Below are positions 9,289 to 16,517 of a stretch of DNA of 38,722 nucleotides, in pieces. Within the stretch, counting starts at the first letter, position 1; each line of letters begins with the position of its first letter. The translations under genes and the position numbers were made by a program. A model generated the notes under the pieces. The model ran no database searches. It worked only from the letters and a program-made list of their open reading frames with translations, and was not told the DNA's origin. This DNA comes from an uncultured Sphingomonas sp. (lineage in GTDB: Bacteria > Pseudomonadota > Alphaproteobacteria > Sphingomonadales > Sphingomonadaceae). The DNA is taken from contig CAMPJH010000002.1 of NCBI GenBank assembly GCA_946886845.1, positions 1 through 38,722 on the forward strand, read 5' to 3'.

Positions 9289-9712
9289 GGCGCTTCGAAT
9301 CCGCCTGGCGCAAGCCGGTGAGCGGCAGCAGCTGGAGGATCTCCAGCGCCGCGCGTCGCTGGCGCTTCCCGACTATCGCGAGCAGCTCACCGCCCATCCC
9401 GACGCCATCCACTTGCCCAGAGATCAGATCGAGCGCGGCCAGGTGATCGTCGCCGAGCTCGATGGTCGGATGGCGGGCTTCGCCGCCGTCGTTGAAAATG
9501 AGCTCGACGGCCTGTTCGTCGAGCCCGATCTTTGGCGCCAGGGGATCGGCTCGGCTCTCATCGAAGCGGCGACCCACCAGGCTCGGCGCGACGGGCTGGC
9601 GCTGCGGGTAATTGCAAGCCCGACGGCGCGAGAATTCTATGAGAGTTGCGGCTTTTCGGTTGAGGGAGAAGCCGCAACGCGCTTCGGCCCTGCGCTCAGA
9701 ATGTCGCGCTGA
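9272..9712 (+). CDS. GNAT-family N-acetyltransferase
   Basis: A 146-residue single GNAT domain. The acetyl-CoA binding motif A is seen as LFVEPDLWRQGIGSALIEAA, with the R/Q-x-x-G-x-G/S pattern in RQGIGS, and motif B as FYESCGFSVEGEA near the end. Substrate is unknown. The ATG at 9272 overlaps the phaC 3' end by 17 bases, so it is co-transcribed and possibly translationally coupled. A role in polymer metabolism is not implied by the sequence. Confidence 0.88.
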   Translation: MSKRAEALRIRLAQAGERQQLEDLQRRASLALPDYREQLTAHPDAIHLPRDQIERGQVIVAELDGRMAGFAAVVENELDGLFVEPDLWRQGIGSALIEAATHQARRDGLALRVIASPTAREFYESCGFSVEGEAATRFGPALRMSR

Positions 9713-9715
9713 CGT

Positions 9716-10312
9716 TCAGCAATTTTGATACTTCCAGTGCCTTCGCTTGCCTTCGTTTAGCCATTCGATAGACGTCGCGATCCGCTTCGCCCGTGTCGCA
9801 TCCTGCTTCGCTTCGGAAATCCATTCGACGTAATCGCGCTGCGCCGACGGCGGGAAACTGTCGAGCGCTGTCCTGGCCTTCGGGGCCTTGGCAAGCGCCG
9901 CCGCGAAATCCGGGTGCATCTCCGGCGGCGGCTTGGGTGCGTGCTTGACCTTGCGGGGTGCCGGGGCGCTCCTGGCGAGCTTGGCGGCCCCCTGGATCAG
10001 ACGGTCGAGATTGCTGTCGTCCGGAAGGTCATCGAGCGATGCGATCTTTCCGAACTGGCCCATCCCATCAGCCTCGGCCTGGTCACCGCGAAGTTCCTGC
10101 CCGCGCCAGAAGTTGAGCGCCGCATGCTGCTTGAAGGCGGCCATGATCAGCAGGATCTTGCCGTCGATGGTGAAGGCGGGCGCACCCCACTTGAGCGTTT
10201 CGTCGGCCTCGGGCGCGGCGGCGTGGACGCGCTCGCGGACATGCTCGAGGATCGGCCGGGCGTAGGGCTGCGCCTTCGCGATATAAGCGTCGATTCGCGG
10301 ATCGCTGGTCAG
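9716..10312 (-). CDS. YdeI/DUF1801-type protein, probable CTG start
   Basis: A protein of about 198 residues. The N-terminal part, DPRIDAYIAKAQPYARPILEH with TLKWGAPAFTIDGKIL, is a DUF1801 (YdhG-like) domain. The C-terminal part, FPPSAQRDYVEWISEAKQ and ATRAKRIATSIEWLNEGKR, is the YdeI/OmpD-associated tail. Function is not established. No ATG, GTG or TTG fits. A CTG at 10312 lies seven bases after GGAGG and overlaps the stop of the preceding small gene (CTGA), so a CTG start coupled to that gene is the best reading. The frame continues upstream but reads nonsense there, antisense to nothing conserved. Confidence 0.8.
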   Translation of the reverse strand: MTSDPRIDAYIAKAQPYARPILEHVRERVHAAAPEADETLKWGAPAFTIDGKILLIMAAFKQHAALNFWRGQELRGDQAEADGMGQFGKIASLDDLPDDSNLDRLIQGAAKLARSAPAPRKVKHAPKPPPEMHPDFAAALAKAPKARTALDSFPPSAQRDYVEWISEAKQDATRAKRIATSIEWLNEGKRRHWKYQNC

Positions 10313-10530
10313 AAGATCCCTCCGGTAAGCGAAAGTCGTACGATGCCGACCAGTATCACGAACAAATTGAGATTGCGTCCGCTCGTGCTGCTGGAAAACA
10401 TGCCCACAATTGCTCCAATGATGGCCAGCGGGATGATGAGATAATAAGCGAGCGCCAGGACAGGAAGAAACGCCGGGATCGCGAATACCAGCGCGATGAT
10501 GCCGATGGTGATCGAAATAAGGTTCAGCAT
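10309..10530 (-). CDS. small two-segment membrane protein, unknown
   Basis: A 73-residue, very hydrophobic protein. One or two helices span about residues 3-43 (starting LNLISITIGIIALVFAI), then comes a serine/asparagine turn SSSTSGRNLN and a last helix at about 54-66. The final codons GGA GGG ATC also serve as the ribosome site for the following YdeI-type gene, and the stop overlaps that gene's CTG start. I do not recognise a family. Its size and composition resemble small envelope proteins of sphingomonads. Confidence 0.72.
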   Translation of the reverse strand: MLNLISITIGIIALVFAIPAFLPVLALAYYLIIPLAIIGAIVGMFSSSTSGRNLNLFVILVGIVRLSLTGGIF

Positions 10531-10548
10531 GGGGTCGGCGTTTAGCCG

Positions 10549-10962
10549 CTAATGCGCGGTTTCGACAGGGCTGACTCGCGCCAGCAGGCGATTGCCGCAG
10601 CGGATCGTGACCGATCCAACCGGCTGATCCATCGGCCATTCGCCGCGGACCTCGTGGGTGGTGACGACCTGGGTCGCGCCATCGCTTGGCGGAATCACCC
10701 GAAGCTCGCCGAAGACCTGCACCGGATAGCTTTCCGCGACCCGGAAATCGGCCCATTCAACCCGGTAGCCGCCGGTCGGCACCGTCACCTTGCCGGTCAC
10801 GATCAGCGTCGGGCGAGCGCCAGGGCCGGGCATCGCATTGACCCATGCCGCCCAGTCACTCGAGCCGATGATTGGACATTGCGCGAGAGCGGGCTGCTGC
10901 GGGACGGCTTGGCACGCACCGACCGCCAATGCCGCGGCAAAGGTCAAAAGCCGTCGCTTCAT
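10549..10962 (-). CDS. putative exported lipoprotein, unknown function
   Basis: A 137-residue protein with a positively charged start (MKRR), a hydrophobic stretch and a lipobox-like ALAVGAC with C17, so it is probably a lipoprotein. An Ala-Gln-Cys site at about residue 29 is an alternative cleavage region. The mature part contains VTVPTGGYRVEWADFRV and a terminal IRCGNRLLARVSP strand, suggesting a small beta-rich domain with a C29-to-late-cysteine disulphide. No family is recognised with confidence. It is followed 18 bases later by the small membrane protein on the same strand. Confidence 0.75.
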   Translation of the reverse strand: MKRRLLTFAAALAVGACQAVPQQPALAQCPIIGSSDWAAWVNAMPGPGARPTLIVTGKVTVPTGGYRVEWADFRVAESYPVQVFGELRVIPPSDGATQVVTTHEVRGEWPMDQPVGSVTIRCGNRLLARVSPVETAH

Positions 10963-10996
10963 ACCGCACCAATGCGGCTGATAACCTGCGTGTTCC

Positions 10997-11914
10997 CTAT
11001 TCCGGTACCGTTACCGTAACCCGCGAATTGCGCGCCAAGGCGGTGACGTAGAGGAGGAGGGCGAGCCAAATCGAACCGAACGCCACCGCATGCCAACGGG
11101 TGAATGCCTCGCCGTACAGGAGGACAGCGAGCAGGAATTGTAGCGTCGGGGCAAGGAACTGCAGCATCCCCAGCGTCGAATAGCGAAGCCGCCGGGCGGC
11201 TGCTGTGAACAGCAGGAGCGGCACGGTCGTGACCACCCCGGCCAGCAGTAGCAAGCCTGTCTCGACATCGGTCGAGCCGAAAACCGCCTGGCCTTCCAGC
11301 CATTGCCAGCCGAGCCAGGCGATAGCCAGCGGCAGCAGTAGCGTGGTTTCGATCGCCAACCCGGACGTCGCTTCGACTGGAGCGATCTTGCGGAGCAGGC
11401 CGTAGGTAGCGAAGGTCACCGCCAGGACGAGGCTGATCCATAATTGCCCGAGCGCCTGGAAGGCGAGGCCGGAAATACCGGCGGCGGCGATCGCAACCGC
11501 CGCCCATTGAAGCGCCGAAAGCCGTTCCTTGAGAAGGATCCGGCCCATCAGCACGTTGACCAAAGGATTGAGATAATAGCCGAGGCTGGCGGCGAGTATG
11601 AGGCCGCTGGTCACCGAATAGACGAACAGCAGCCAGTTGGTCGCGATCAGCACCGTCGTCAGCGCCAGAACCCCGACCGTCCGAGACTGGCGAACCGCGC
11701 GCCGCGTTCCGTCCCAATCGCCGAGCGCGAACAGCAGCAGGAACAGGAATGGGACCGACCAGATTATACGGTGCGCGACGATGTCGACCGGGCCGATATT
11801 GGCGATCGCCTTGAAATAGATCGGAGCAACGCCCCATAGTCCGTAAGCGCCGAGACCGAACCAAAGCCCGCTTCGGGCGCGCTGTGTGGCTGGCGGGTCG
11901 GCGCGGGCGTTCAT
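10997..11914 (-). CDS. rarD: RarD-type EamA drug/metabolite transporter
   Basis: A 305-residue protein of ten hydrophobic segments made of two EamA repeats. It begins GLWFGLGAYGLWGVAPIYFK, continues with VDIVAHRIIWSVPFL, and has SLGYYLNPLVNVLMG and LGMLQFLAPTLQFLLAV at the ends of the repeats. All four are hallmarks of the RarD subgroup. RarD proteins are inner-membrane exporters with poorly defined substrates; chloramphenicol sensitivity was the first phenotype. The frame is open for 124 codons upstream, but the ATG at 11914 gives the standard N-terminus. It is divergent from the DUF4893 gene. Confidence 0.93.
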   Translation of the reverse strand: MNARADPPATQRARSGLWFGLGAYGLWGVAPIYFKAIANIGPVDIVAHRIIWSVPFLFLLLFALGDWDGTRRAVRQSRTVGVLALTTVLIATNWLLFVYSVTSGLILAASLGYYLNPLVNVLMGRILLKERLSALQWAAVAIAAAGISGLAFQALGQLWISLVLAVTFATYGLLRKIAPVEATSGLAIETTLLLPLAIAWLGWQWLEGQAVFGSTDVETGLLLLAGVVTTVPLLLFTAAARRLRYSTLGMLQFLAPTLQFLLAVLLYGEAFTRWHAVAFGSIWLALLLYVTALARNSRVTVTVPE

Positions 11915-11955
11915 CCGCCGCGCGCCTAGCCGCGACCAACGCGAAGTCAAAGGCT

Positions 11956-11985
11956 TTGGTGAAGTCCCGCTTGGTTGCGTATGAT
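11956..11985 (+). promoter_or_regulatory. candidate sigma-70-type promoter for the 12033 operon
   Basis: TTGGTG at 11956-11961 and TATGAT at 11980-11985 are separated by 18 bases. Transcription would begin near 11992, giving a leader of about 40 bases before the GTG at 12033. It lies in the divergent gap between rarD and the six-gene operon. Assigned by eye only. Confidence 0.45.
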
Positions 11986-12032
11986 GGCGCCGGGTGTCAC
12001 CACAGGGACCGCATTGCATTGAGGCTGCGCCG

Positions 12033-12701
12033 GTGAAACTGAAGTCATGGCTCTGGACCGTGCCACTGCTTGTCTTGGCCAGCGGGTGCGACACCGCGAC
12101 CAAGCGCGCCCGTTCCGTCGCATCCGTGACGGTCGAGCCCGAGCCGAAGTCGAATCTGTGGAAAGCCGTTGCGACCTCGGGCGACCAGGACCGGATCAAT
12201 CGCCTCGGCCTCGCCTGGCAGCAAGCGCTGATGGAAGCGCAGGCGAGGCATTCGAGAGACGTCAAAGAAGAAGGCGATCTGCTCAAGGCTCGCGTTGGAT
12301 TGCCTCGGCCGGAACCGACTCCAGGAAGCTACAATTGCCGAATGATCAGCATTGGCAAAAGCGACCGGAAGTCGCCGACCCTGGAGAAGTTCAAACCGTT
12401 TTTTTGCTACGTGCTGGCCGACGACGCAGGCGTTCTGACAATCGTCAAGCAAACCGGCAGTCAGCGGCCGGCCGGCCGCTTGTGGGAGGACGACGATCCC
12501 AACCGCATGATCTTCCTCGGCAGCCTTGCGCTCGGCGATGAGCAGGAGCCGCTTGCCTACGGCGACGATCCCAGTCGCAACATGGTCGGCGTGTTCGAGC
12601 GGATCGCGCCGTTCCGCTGGCGACTGGTGATCCCGTTTCCGCAGAGCGGCGCCAAGCTCGAGGTGTTCGAGCTGACGCCGGTCACCAATCAGCCGGAATG
12701 A
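12033..12701 (+). CDS. DUF4893-family lipoprotein
   Basis: A 222-residue protein with an exported N-terminus: VKLKSWLWTVPLLVLASGC has the lipobox LASGC with C19. The mature domain has the DUF4893 signature order: WKAVATSGDQDRINRLGLAWQ, then PGSYNCRMISIGKS, FKPFFCYVLAD, LTIVKQTGSQRPAGRLWEDD, MIFLGSLALGDE and RWRLVIPFP. Two cysteines (in YNCR and FFCY) are placed for a disulphide. Function is unknown; the family is common in sphingomonads. The frame is open further upstream from another GTG, but GAGG at 12021-12024 lies eight bases before the GTG at 12033, which also starts the signal peptide correctly. The stop overlaps the next start (ATGA). Confidence 0.87.
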   Translation: MKLKSWLWTVPLLVLASGCDTATKRARSVASVTVEPEPKSNLWKAVATSGDQDRINRLGLAWQQALMEAQARHSRDVKEEGDLLKARVGLPRPEPTPGSYNCRMISIGKSDRKSPTLEKFKPFFCYVLADDAGVLTIVKQTGSQRPAGRLWEDDDPNRMIFLGSLALGDEQEPLAYGDDPSRNMVGVFERIAPFRWRLVIPFPQSGAKLEVFELTPVTNQPE

Positions 12702-13075
12702 GCTCGGCGGGGCTGCTCGCCGATCCGGCGGAGGTCCGAAAGCATCTCATCGCTGCTGCTGCCGCCGGAGAAGCGATCACCTACGCTGACCTGCTCAATG
12801 CGCTCGGGCACCGGTTCACCCGGCCGAAGATGCGGGCGCTGTGCAAGGTGCTGGCGGCCGCCGACGACGAAGCGGCGAGCCGCGACGAGCCGGAGCTGGC
12901 GGTGCTCGTCGTCCGCCAGTCGGACGGCCTTCCCGGCCAGGGCTGGTGGGTTGGCGGCGGCGCCATTGTCCACGGCTATGAGGGACTTTGGACCGGTCCG
13001 GAGGCGACAAAGCTCGTGAGGCGGCTCCAGCGCCAGGCGTTCGACTATTGGAGCAGGCGCAGTCCGGCGGGTTAG
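12698..13075 (+). CDS. conserved hypothetical protein coupled to DUF4893 gene
   Basis: A 125-residue protein with no signal peptide. Its first half, VRKHLIAAAAAGEAITYADLLNALG, looks like a small winged-helix-like module. It is followed by FTRPKMRALCKVLAA and a beta-rich half with PELAVLVVRQSDGLPGQGWW. I recall similar proteins being labelled ribose-phosphate pyrophosphokinase in databases, but no PRPP-binding loop is present, so that name should not be used. The start overlaps the preceding stop by ATGA and RluA-type synthase follows 32 bases later. Function unknown. Confidence 0.82.
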   Translation: MSSAGLLADPAEVRKHLIAAAAAGEAITYADLLNALGHRFTRPKMRALCKVLAAADDEAASRDEPELAVLVVRQSDGLPGQGWWVGGGAIVHGYEGLWTGPEATKLVRRLQRQAFDYWSRRSPAG

Positions 13076-13107
13076 AATTCGCGGCCGCAGTCGCTAAGTG
13101 GGCGATC

Positions 13108-14172
13108 ATGGCCGATGCCCTAACCTTTAGCGTCAGCGAAGACGATGATGGCATTCGTCTCGATCGCTGGTTCAAGCGCCACCAGCCCGAGATCAGCTTC
13201 AACATGGTGTCGCGGTGGGCCAGAACCGGCCAGCTCCGGCTCGACGGCAAGCGCGTCGCCCCCGGCGACCGGATCGTGGCCGGCCAGGAAATCCGAATCC
13301 CGCCGGCGGAAGCCGAGCCGCAACGGCCGCGTGCCGCAAGTCCCAAGCGCAGCACGCTGACTTCGGAAGAAGTCGAGCTCGTTCGGTCGCTGGTCATCCA
13401 CGAAGACGAGCATGCCTTCGTTCTCAACAAGCCGCCCGGGCTTGCGACCCAGGGCGGGACCAAGACCACAAACCACCTCGACCGGCTTCTCGACGGTCTG
13501 TCCGACCAGTCCGGAAACCGCCCAAAACTCGTCCACCGGCTCGACAAGGACACGTCGGGCGCGCTTCTGGTCGCCCGAACAGCTCGAGCCGCGGCCTTCT
13601 TTTCCAAGTCCTTCTCGGGCCGGACGGCGCGCAAGGTCTATTGGGCGCTGGTGATCGGCGTGCCCTCTGCGGACGAAGGGCTGATCGACGCCCCGCTCGC
13701 CAAGCAGCCGGGCACCGGCGGCGAGAAGATGCATATCTCCGAAGAGCATGGCTTGGCCGCCAGAACGCGCTGGCGAGTCATCGATCGCGCCGGCAATCGC
13801 GCCGCCTGGGTCGAGCTGAAGCCGCTGACTGGCCGTACACATCAGCTTCGCGCCCACATGGCGGCGATCGGCCACCCGATCGTCGGCGACGGAAAATATG
13901 GCGGCGCAGATTCATTCCTGACCGGCGGAATCAGCCGCAAGTTGCACCTCCACGCGCGGCAGTTGAAGATCGACAAGCCCGGTGGCGGAAGCATCGACGT
14001 CACCGCCGAGCTTCCCGATCATTTCGCGCAGAGCCTCGACATGCTTGGCTTCGAAGTTGCCGCCGGCAAACCTGTCGCCGCCTCTCGGCCAAGGGCGGCC
14101 CGGGCTTCGAAGCAGCGCCGGGAAACTCGCCGCGGTGAGCGCCGCTCGCGCGGCGACAAGCCGCGGCGATGA
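13108..14172 (+). CDS. rluC: RluA-family 23S rRNA pseudouridine synthase (RluC-like)
   Basis: A 354-residue enzyme that isomerises uridines to pseudouridine in ribosomal RNA. An N-terminal S4 RNA-binding domain covers about residues 14-72 (RLDRWFKRHQPEISFNMVSRW). The catalytic domain contains VLNKPPGLATQGG and HRLDKDTSGALLVA with catalytic D146, and ends with LTGRTHQLRAHMAAIGHPIVGDGKYGG. The tail of about 40 residues is rich in arginine and lysine (EtaRRGERRSRGDK-like) and may aid RNA binding. The S4 domain plus size favours RluC over RluD, though this is inferred. The ATG at 13108 is the first that precedes the S4 domain, and the stop overlaps the HAD gene start (ATGA). Confidence 0.92.
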   Translation: MADALTFSVSEDDDGIRLDRWFKRHQPEISFNMVSRWARTGQLRLDGKRVAPGDRIVAGQEIRIPPAEAEPQRPRAASPKRSTLTSEEVELVRSLVIHEDEHAFVLNKPPGLATQGGTKTTNHLDRLLDGLSDQSGNRPKLVHRLDKDTSGALLVARTARAAAFFSKSFSGRTARKVYWALVIGVPSADEGLIDAPLAKQPGTGGEKMHISEEHGLAARTRWRVIDRAGNRAAWVELKPLTGRTHQLRAHMAAIGHPIVGDGKYGGADSFLTGGISRKLHLHARQLKIDKPGGGSIDVTAELPDHFAQSLDMLGFEVAAGKPVAASRPRAARASKQRRETRRGERRSRGDKPRR

Positions 14173-14834
14173 CCAGGCTCGCCATCTTCGATTGCGACGG
14201 GACGCTGGTCGACAGCGGAGCGACGATCTATCGGGCGCTGGCGGAAACGTTCGAGGCGCACAAGCTCGAACTGCCGCCTGCCCGCGACTGCCGACGGGTG
14301 ATCGGGCTCAGCCTGGCCGAGGCGATGGCGGCGCTGGTCCCCGACGCCGGCGAGCGCGACCATCTCGAGCTCGCCGAAACCTATAAGGTCTGCTTCTTCC
14401 GCGCCCGCCAGCGCGGTGAGGTCGAGGAGCCCTTGTTCGATGGAATTCTCGAGCTGCTCGATACGCTCGAGGCGGACGACTGGCTGCTCGCGGTTGCGAC
14501 CGGCAAGTCGGATCGCGGGCTTCGCCATTGCCTGGAGCTGCACGGCCTCCATGCCCGCTTCGTGTCGCTCCAGACCGCCGACCACCATCCGTCCAAGCCG
14601 TCGCCGCAGATGGCGCTGGCGGCGATGGCGGATGCGGGAGCGACCGGCGCCACCACTATCGTCGTCGGCGACACCAGTTTCGACATGGCGATGGGCCGGG
14701 CCGCGGGAGCGACGGCGATCGGCGCGGCGTGGGGGTATCACGATTCGCACGAGCTGATCGCCGCCGGAGCCAAGGCGGTGGCGGAGAAACCGGCGGACGT
14801 TTCAGCAATAGCGAGGGAAGTGGTGGATGGATGA
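14169..14834 (+). CDS. HAD-superfamily phosphatase, phosphoglycolate-phosphatase-like
   Basis: A 221-residue HAD hydrolase. Motif I is FDCDGTLVDSG with D8 and D10, motif II is VATGKSDRGL, motif III includes the lysine of KPSPQMALAAM, and motif IV is VVGDTSFDMAMGRAAGA. An alpha-helical cap lies between motifs I and II, as in Gph and pyrophosphatase PpaX. The substrate cannot be set from sequence. It overlaps both neighbours (ATGA with rluC, eight bases with the small membrane gene), so it is part of the operon. Confidence 0.92.
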   Translation: MTRLAIFDCDGTLVDSGATIYRALAETFEAHKLELPPARDCRRVIGLSLAEAMAALVPDAGERDHLELAETYKVCFFRARQRGEVEEPLFDGILELLDTLEADDWLLAVATGKSDRGLRHCLELHGLHARFVSLQTADHHPSKPSPQMALAAMADAGATGATTIVVGDTSFDMAMGRAAGATAIGAAWGYHDSHELIAAGAKAVAEKPADVSAIAREVVDG

Positions 14835-15054
14835 CGAAGCCAAATGGAAGCGCCGCTTCCATCTGTTCATGGCAGCTCGGCTGTTCGGCCTTGCCACCTT
14901 CCTTGCCGGGGTCGCGGTCTATTTCACCGACCTGCTTCGCGACGGCGGCTGGCCGCTGGTCGGCATACTCCTGATCGTCGTCGGGCTGGCCGACGCAGTG
15001 GTTGCGCCGAAGCTGCTCAAGAAGATTTGGGATCGGGAAGATCGAGGCGAGTGA
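14827..15054 (+). CDS. small two-helix membrane protein
   Basis: A 75-residue protein with a charged start MDDEAKWKRRF, a first helix at about residues 12-35 (ARLFGLATFLAGVAVYFTD), a second at about 41-60 (WPLVGILLIVVGLADAVVA), and a lysine/arginine-rich tail. It overlaps the HAD gene by eight bases and the ATP12 chaperone gene by four (GTGA). Its position directly before an ATP synthase assembly factor suggests a membrane partner, but this is only positional. Confidence 0.8.
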   Translation: MDDEAKWKRRFHLFMAARLFGLATFLAGVAVYFTDLLRDGGWPLVGILLIVVGLADAVVAPKLLKKIWDREDRGE

Positions 15055-15746
15055 AGCGCTTCTGGAAGCATTCGGAAGCCGTTGCCCTTGATGGCGGCTG
15101 GGGCGTTACACTCGATGGCAAGCCGGTGCGAACTCCCGCGCGCAAGTCACTGCTCGTGCCGACCGAGGCACTTGGCAAGGCCATCGCCGAAGAGTGGAAT
15201 GCGACCGGCGAAACCGTCGACCCGCGGGCAATGCCGCTGACCGGCCTGGCCAATGCCGCGATCGACCGAGTCCCCGGCGATCGCGAGCAGTTTGCCGCCG
15301 GCCTCGCAAGCTATGGTGAGACCGACCTCGCCTGCTACCGCGCCGAATCGCCGCGCAAGCTGGTCGAGCTGCAGGAGCACGCCTGGGACCCCCTGCTTGG
15401 CTGGGCGAGGCGTCGGTTCGATGTCGACTTTCGGACGACATGCGGGCTGATCCACGTGTCGCAACCGGACGCGACGCACCACCAGCTCGCGCATGCGGTC
15501 GCGGCGCTCGATGCTTTCCGGCTGGCGGGCCTGGCGCCGCTGGTGACGATCGGTGGCTCGCTTCTGGCCGCGCTTGCAGTCCTCGAAGGCGCGATCAGCG
15601 CCGAGCAGGCGTGGGACTCCGTAACCGTCGACGACCGCTGGCAGCTCGATCAATGGGGCGCCGACGCCGAGGCGGAAGCGGTGCTCGAAGCCCGTCGGCG
15701 GGACTATTTCGCCGCGGCGCGTTTCCTGGAACTGCTGGCGGATTAG
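15051..15746 (+). CDS. ATP12-family F1 ATP synthase assembly chaperone
   Basis: A 231-residue protein of the ATP12 family, which in mitochondria binds the F1 alpha subunit during assembly and is conserved in alphaproteobacteria. It begins KRFWKHSEAVALDGGWGV and TLDGKPVRTPARKSLLVPT, then LAKAIAEEWNATGE-like and DPRAMPLTGLANAAID. It later has YGETDLACYRAE and the closing WGADAEAEAVLEARRRD, all typical. The start is GTG at 15051, overlapping the previous stop (GTGA); the frame is open upstream but lies inside other genes. Its 3' end overlaps gmk convergently by four bases. Confidence 0.93.
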   Translation: MKRFWKHSEAVALDGGWGVTLDGKPVRTPARKSLLVPTEALGKAIAEEWNATGETVDPRAMPLTGLANAAIDRVPGDREQFAAGLASYGETDLACYRAESPRKLVELQEHAWDPLLGWARRRFDVDFRTTCGLIHVSQPDATHHQLAHAVAALDAFRLAGLAPLVTIGGSLLAALAVLEGAISAEQAWDSVTVDDRWQLDQWGADAEAEAVLEARRRDYFAAARFLELLAD

Positions 15747-16399
15747 TTCTGCGGGCCGACGAGGTCGCGAACAAATGCAACCAAGCCCAGCTGCCGCCGC
15801 GATCTCAGGCGCTCGGCGGCAACGATGGTCCGGATTTCGGCGAGACAATTGCCGGGATCGTCGTTGACCAGAACATAGTCATATTCGGGCCAGTGGCTGA
15901 TCTCCGACGCCGCCCGCTCCATGCGATCGGCGATGACTCCGTCGCTGTCCGTGCCGCGCACCTGCAGCCGCCGTTCGAGCTCATCCATCGACGGCGGCAG
16001 CAGGAAGATCCGCACCAGGTCTTCGCCCATCGCCGCATGGAGCTGCTGGGTACCTTGCCAGTCGATATCGAACAGGATGTCGCTGCCGGCCTTGAGCGCC
16101 GCCTTTACCGGCGCTTTCGGGGTTCCATAGCGGTGGCCGAACACCGGTGCCCACTCGACGAACTCCTCGGCTTCGATCAACCGGTCGAACTCGCCATCGT
16201 CGACGAAATGATAATCGACTCCGTCCACTTCTCCCGGCCGCATCGGCCGCGTTGTCGCCGAAACCGACATGATGATTTCCGGATCGGCGTCCATCAGCAT
16301 CCGCGACAAGGTCGATTTACCGGCGCCCGACGGCGAGGAAAGGACGATCAGCAGACCGCGGCGGGATCGGCCAGCGGGCGGGTCGTCGGGCAGGTCCAT
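15743..16399 (-). CDS. gmk: guanylate kinase
   Basis: A 218-residue GMP kinase (ATP + GMP to ADP + GDP). The P-loop is SSPSGAGKST at about residues 21-30. The GMP-binding region follows as SVSATTRPMRPGEVDGVDYHF and FVEWAPVFGHRYGTP, then ILFDIDWQGTQQL and LPPSMDELERRL. All are standard. The frame is open 29 codons further upstream, overlapping the phasin promoter, so the ATG at 16399 is preferred and gives the normal length. It is convergent with the ATP12 gene. Confidence 0.95.
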   Translation of the reverse strand: MDLPDDPPAGRSRRGLLIVLSSPSGAGKSTLSRMLMDADPEIIMSVSATTRPMRPGEVDGVDYHFVDDGEFDRLIEAEEFVEWAPVFGHRYGTPKAPVKAALKAGSDILFDIDWQGTQQLHAAMGEDLVRIFLLPPSMDELERRLQVRGTDSDGVIADRMERAASEISHWPEYDYVLVNDDPGNCLAEIRTIVAAERLRSRRQLGLVAFVRDLVGPQN

Positions 16400-16443
16400 A
16401 ACCGTTCTTGCGATGGCGCCCGCCGCTTCGTCAAGGGTGGGTG

Positions 16444-16502
16444 CTGCGCTGCACAAATTATGACTTGAAATTGTGCTAAGCACCATTTATGTTGCACCGC
16501 AG
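16444..16502 (+). promoter_or_regulatory. phasin promoter with candidate PhaR-type operator elements
   Basis: TTGAAA at 16465-16470 and TATGTT at 16488-16493 are 17 bases apart, a good sigma-70-type promoter for the phasin gene. It is flanked by two near matches to the CTGC-N3-GCAG element reported for the PHA regulator PhaR: CTGC GCT GCAC at 16444-16454 and TTGC ACC GCAG at 16492-16502. An inverted pair GCACAA/TTGTGC (16451-16456, 16471-16476) spans the -35 box. The promoter is seen directly; the PhaR link is inference, and no phaR gene is in the window. Confidence 0.6.
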
Positions 16503-16517
16503 CAAAAGGGAGTTTCC

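Noticed and set aside
12698..13075. Ribose-phosphate pyrophosphokinase
   Set aside because: The protein is only 125 residues and has no PRPP-binding loop or catalytic flexible loop.
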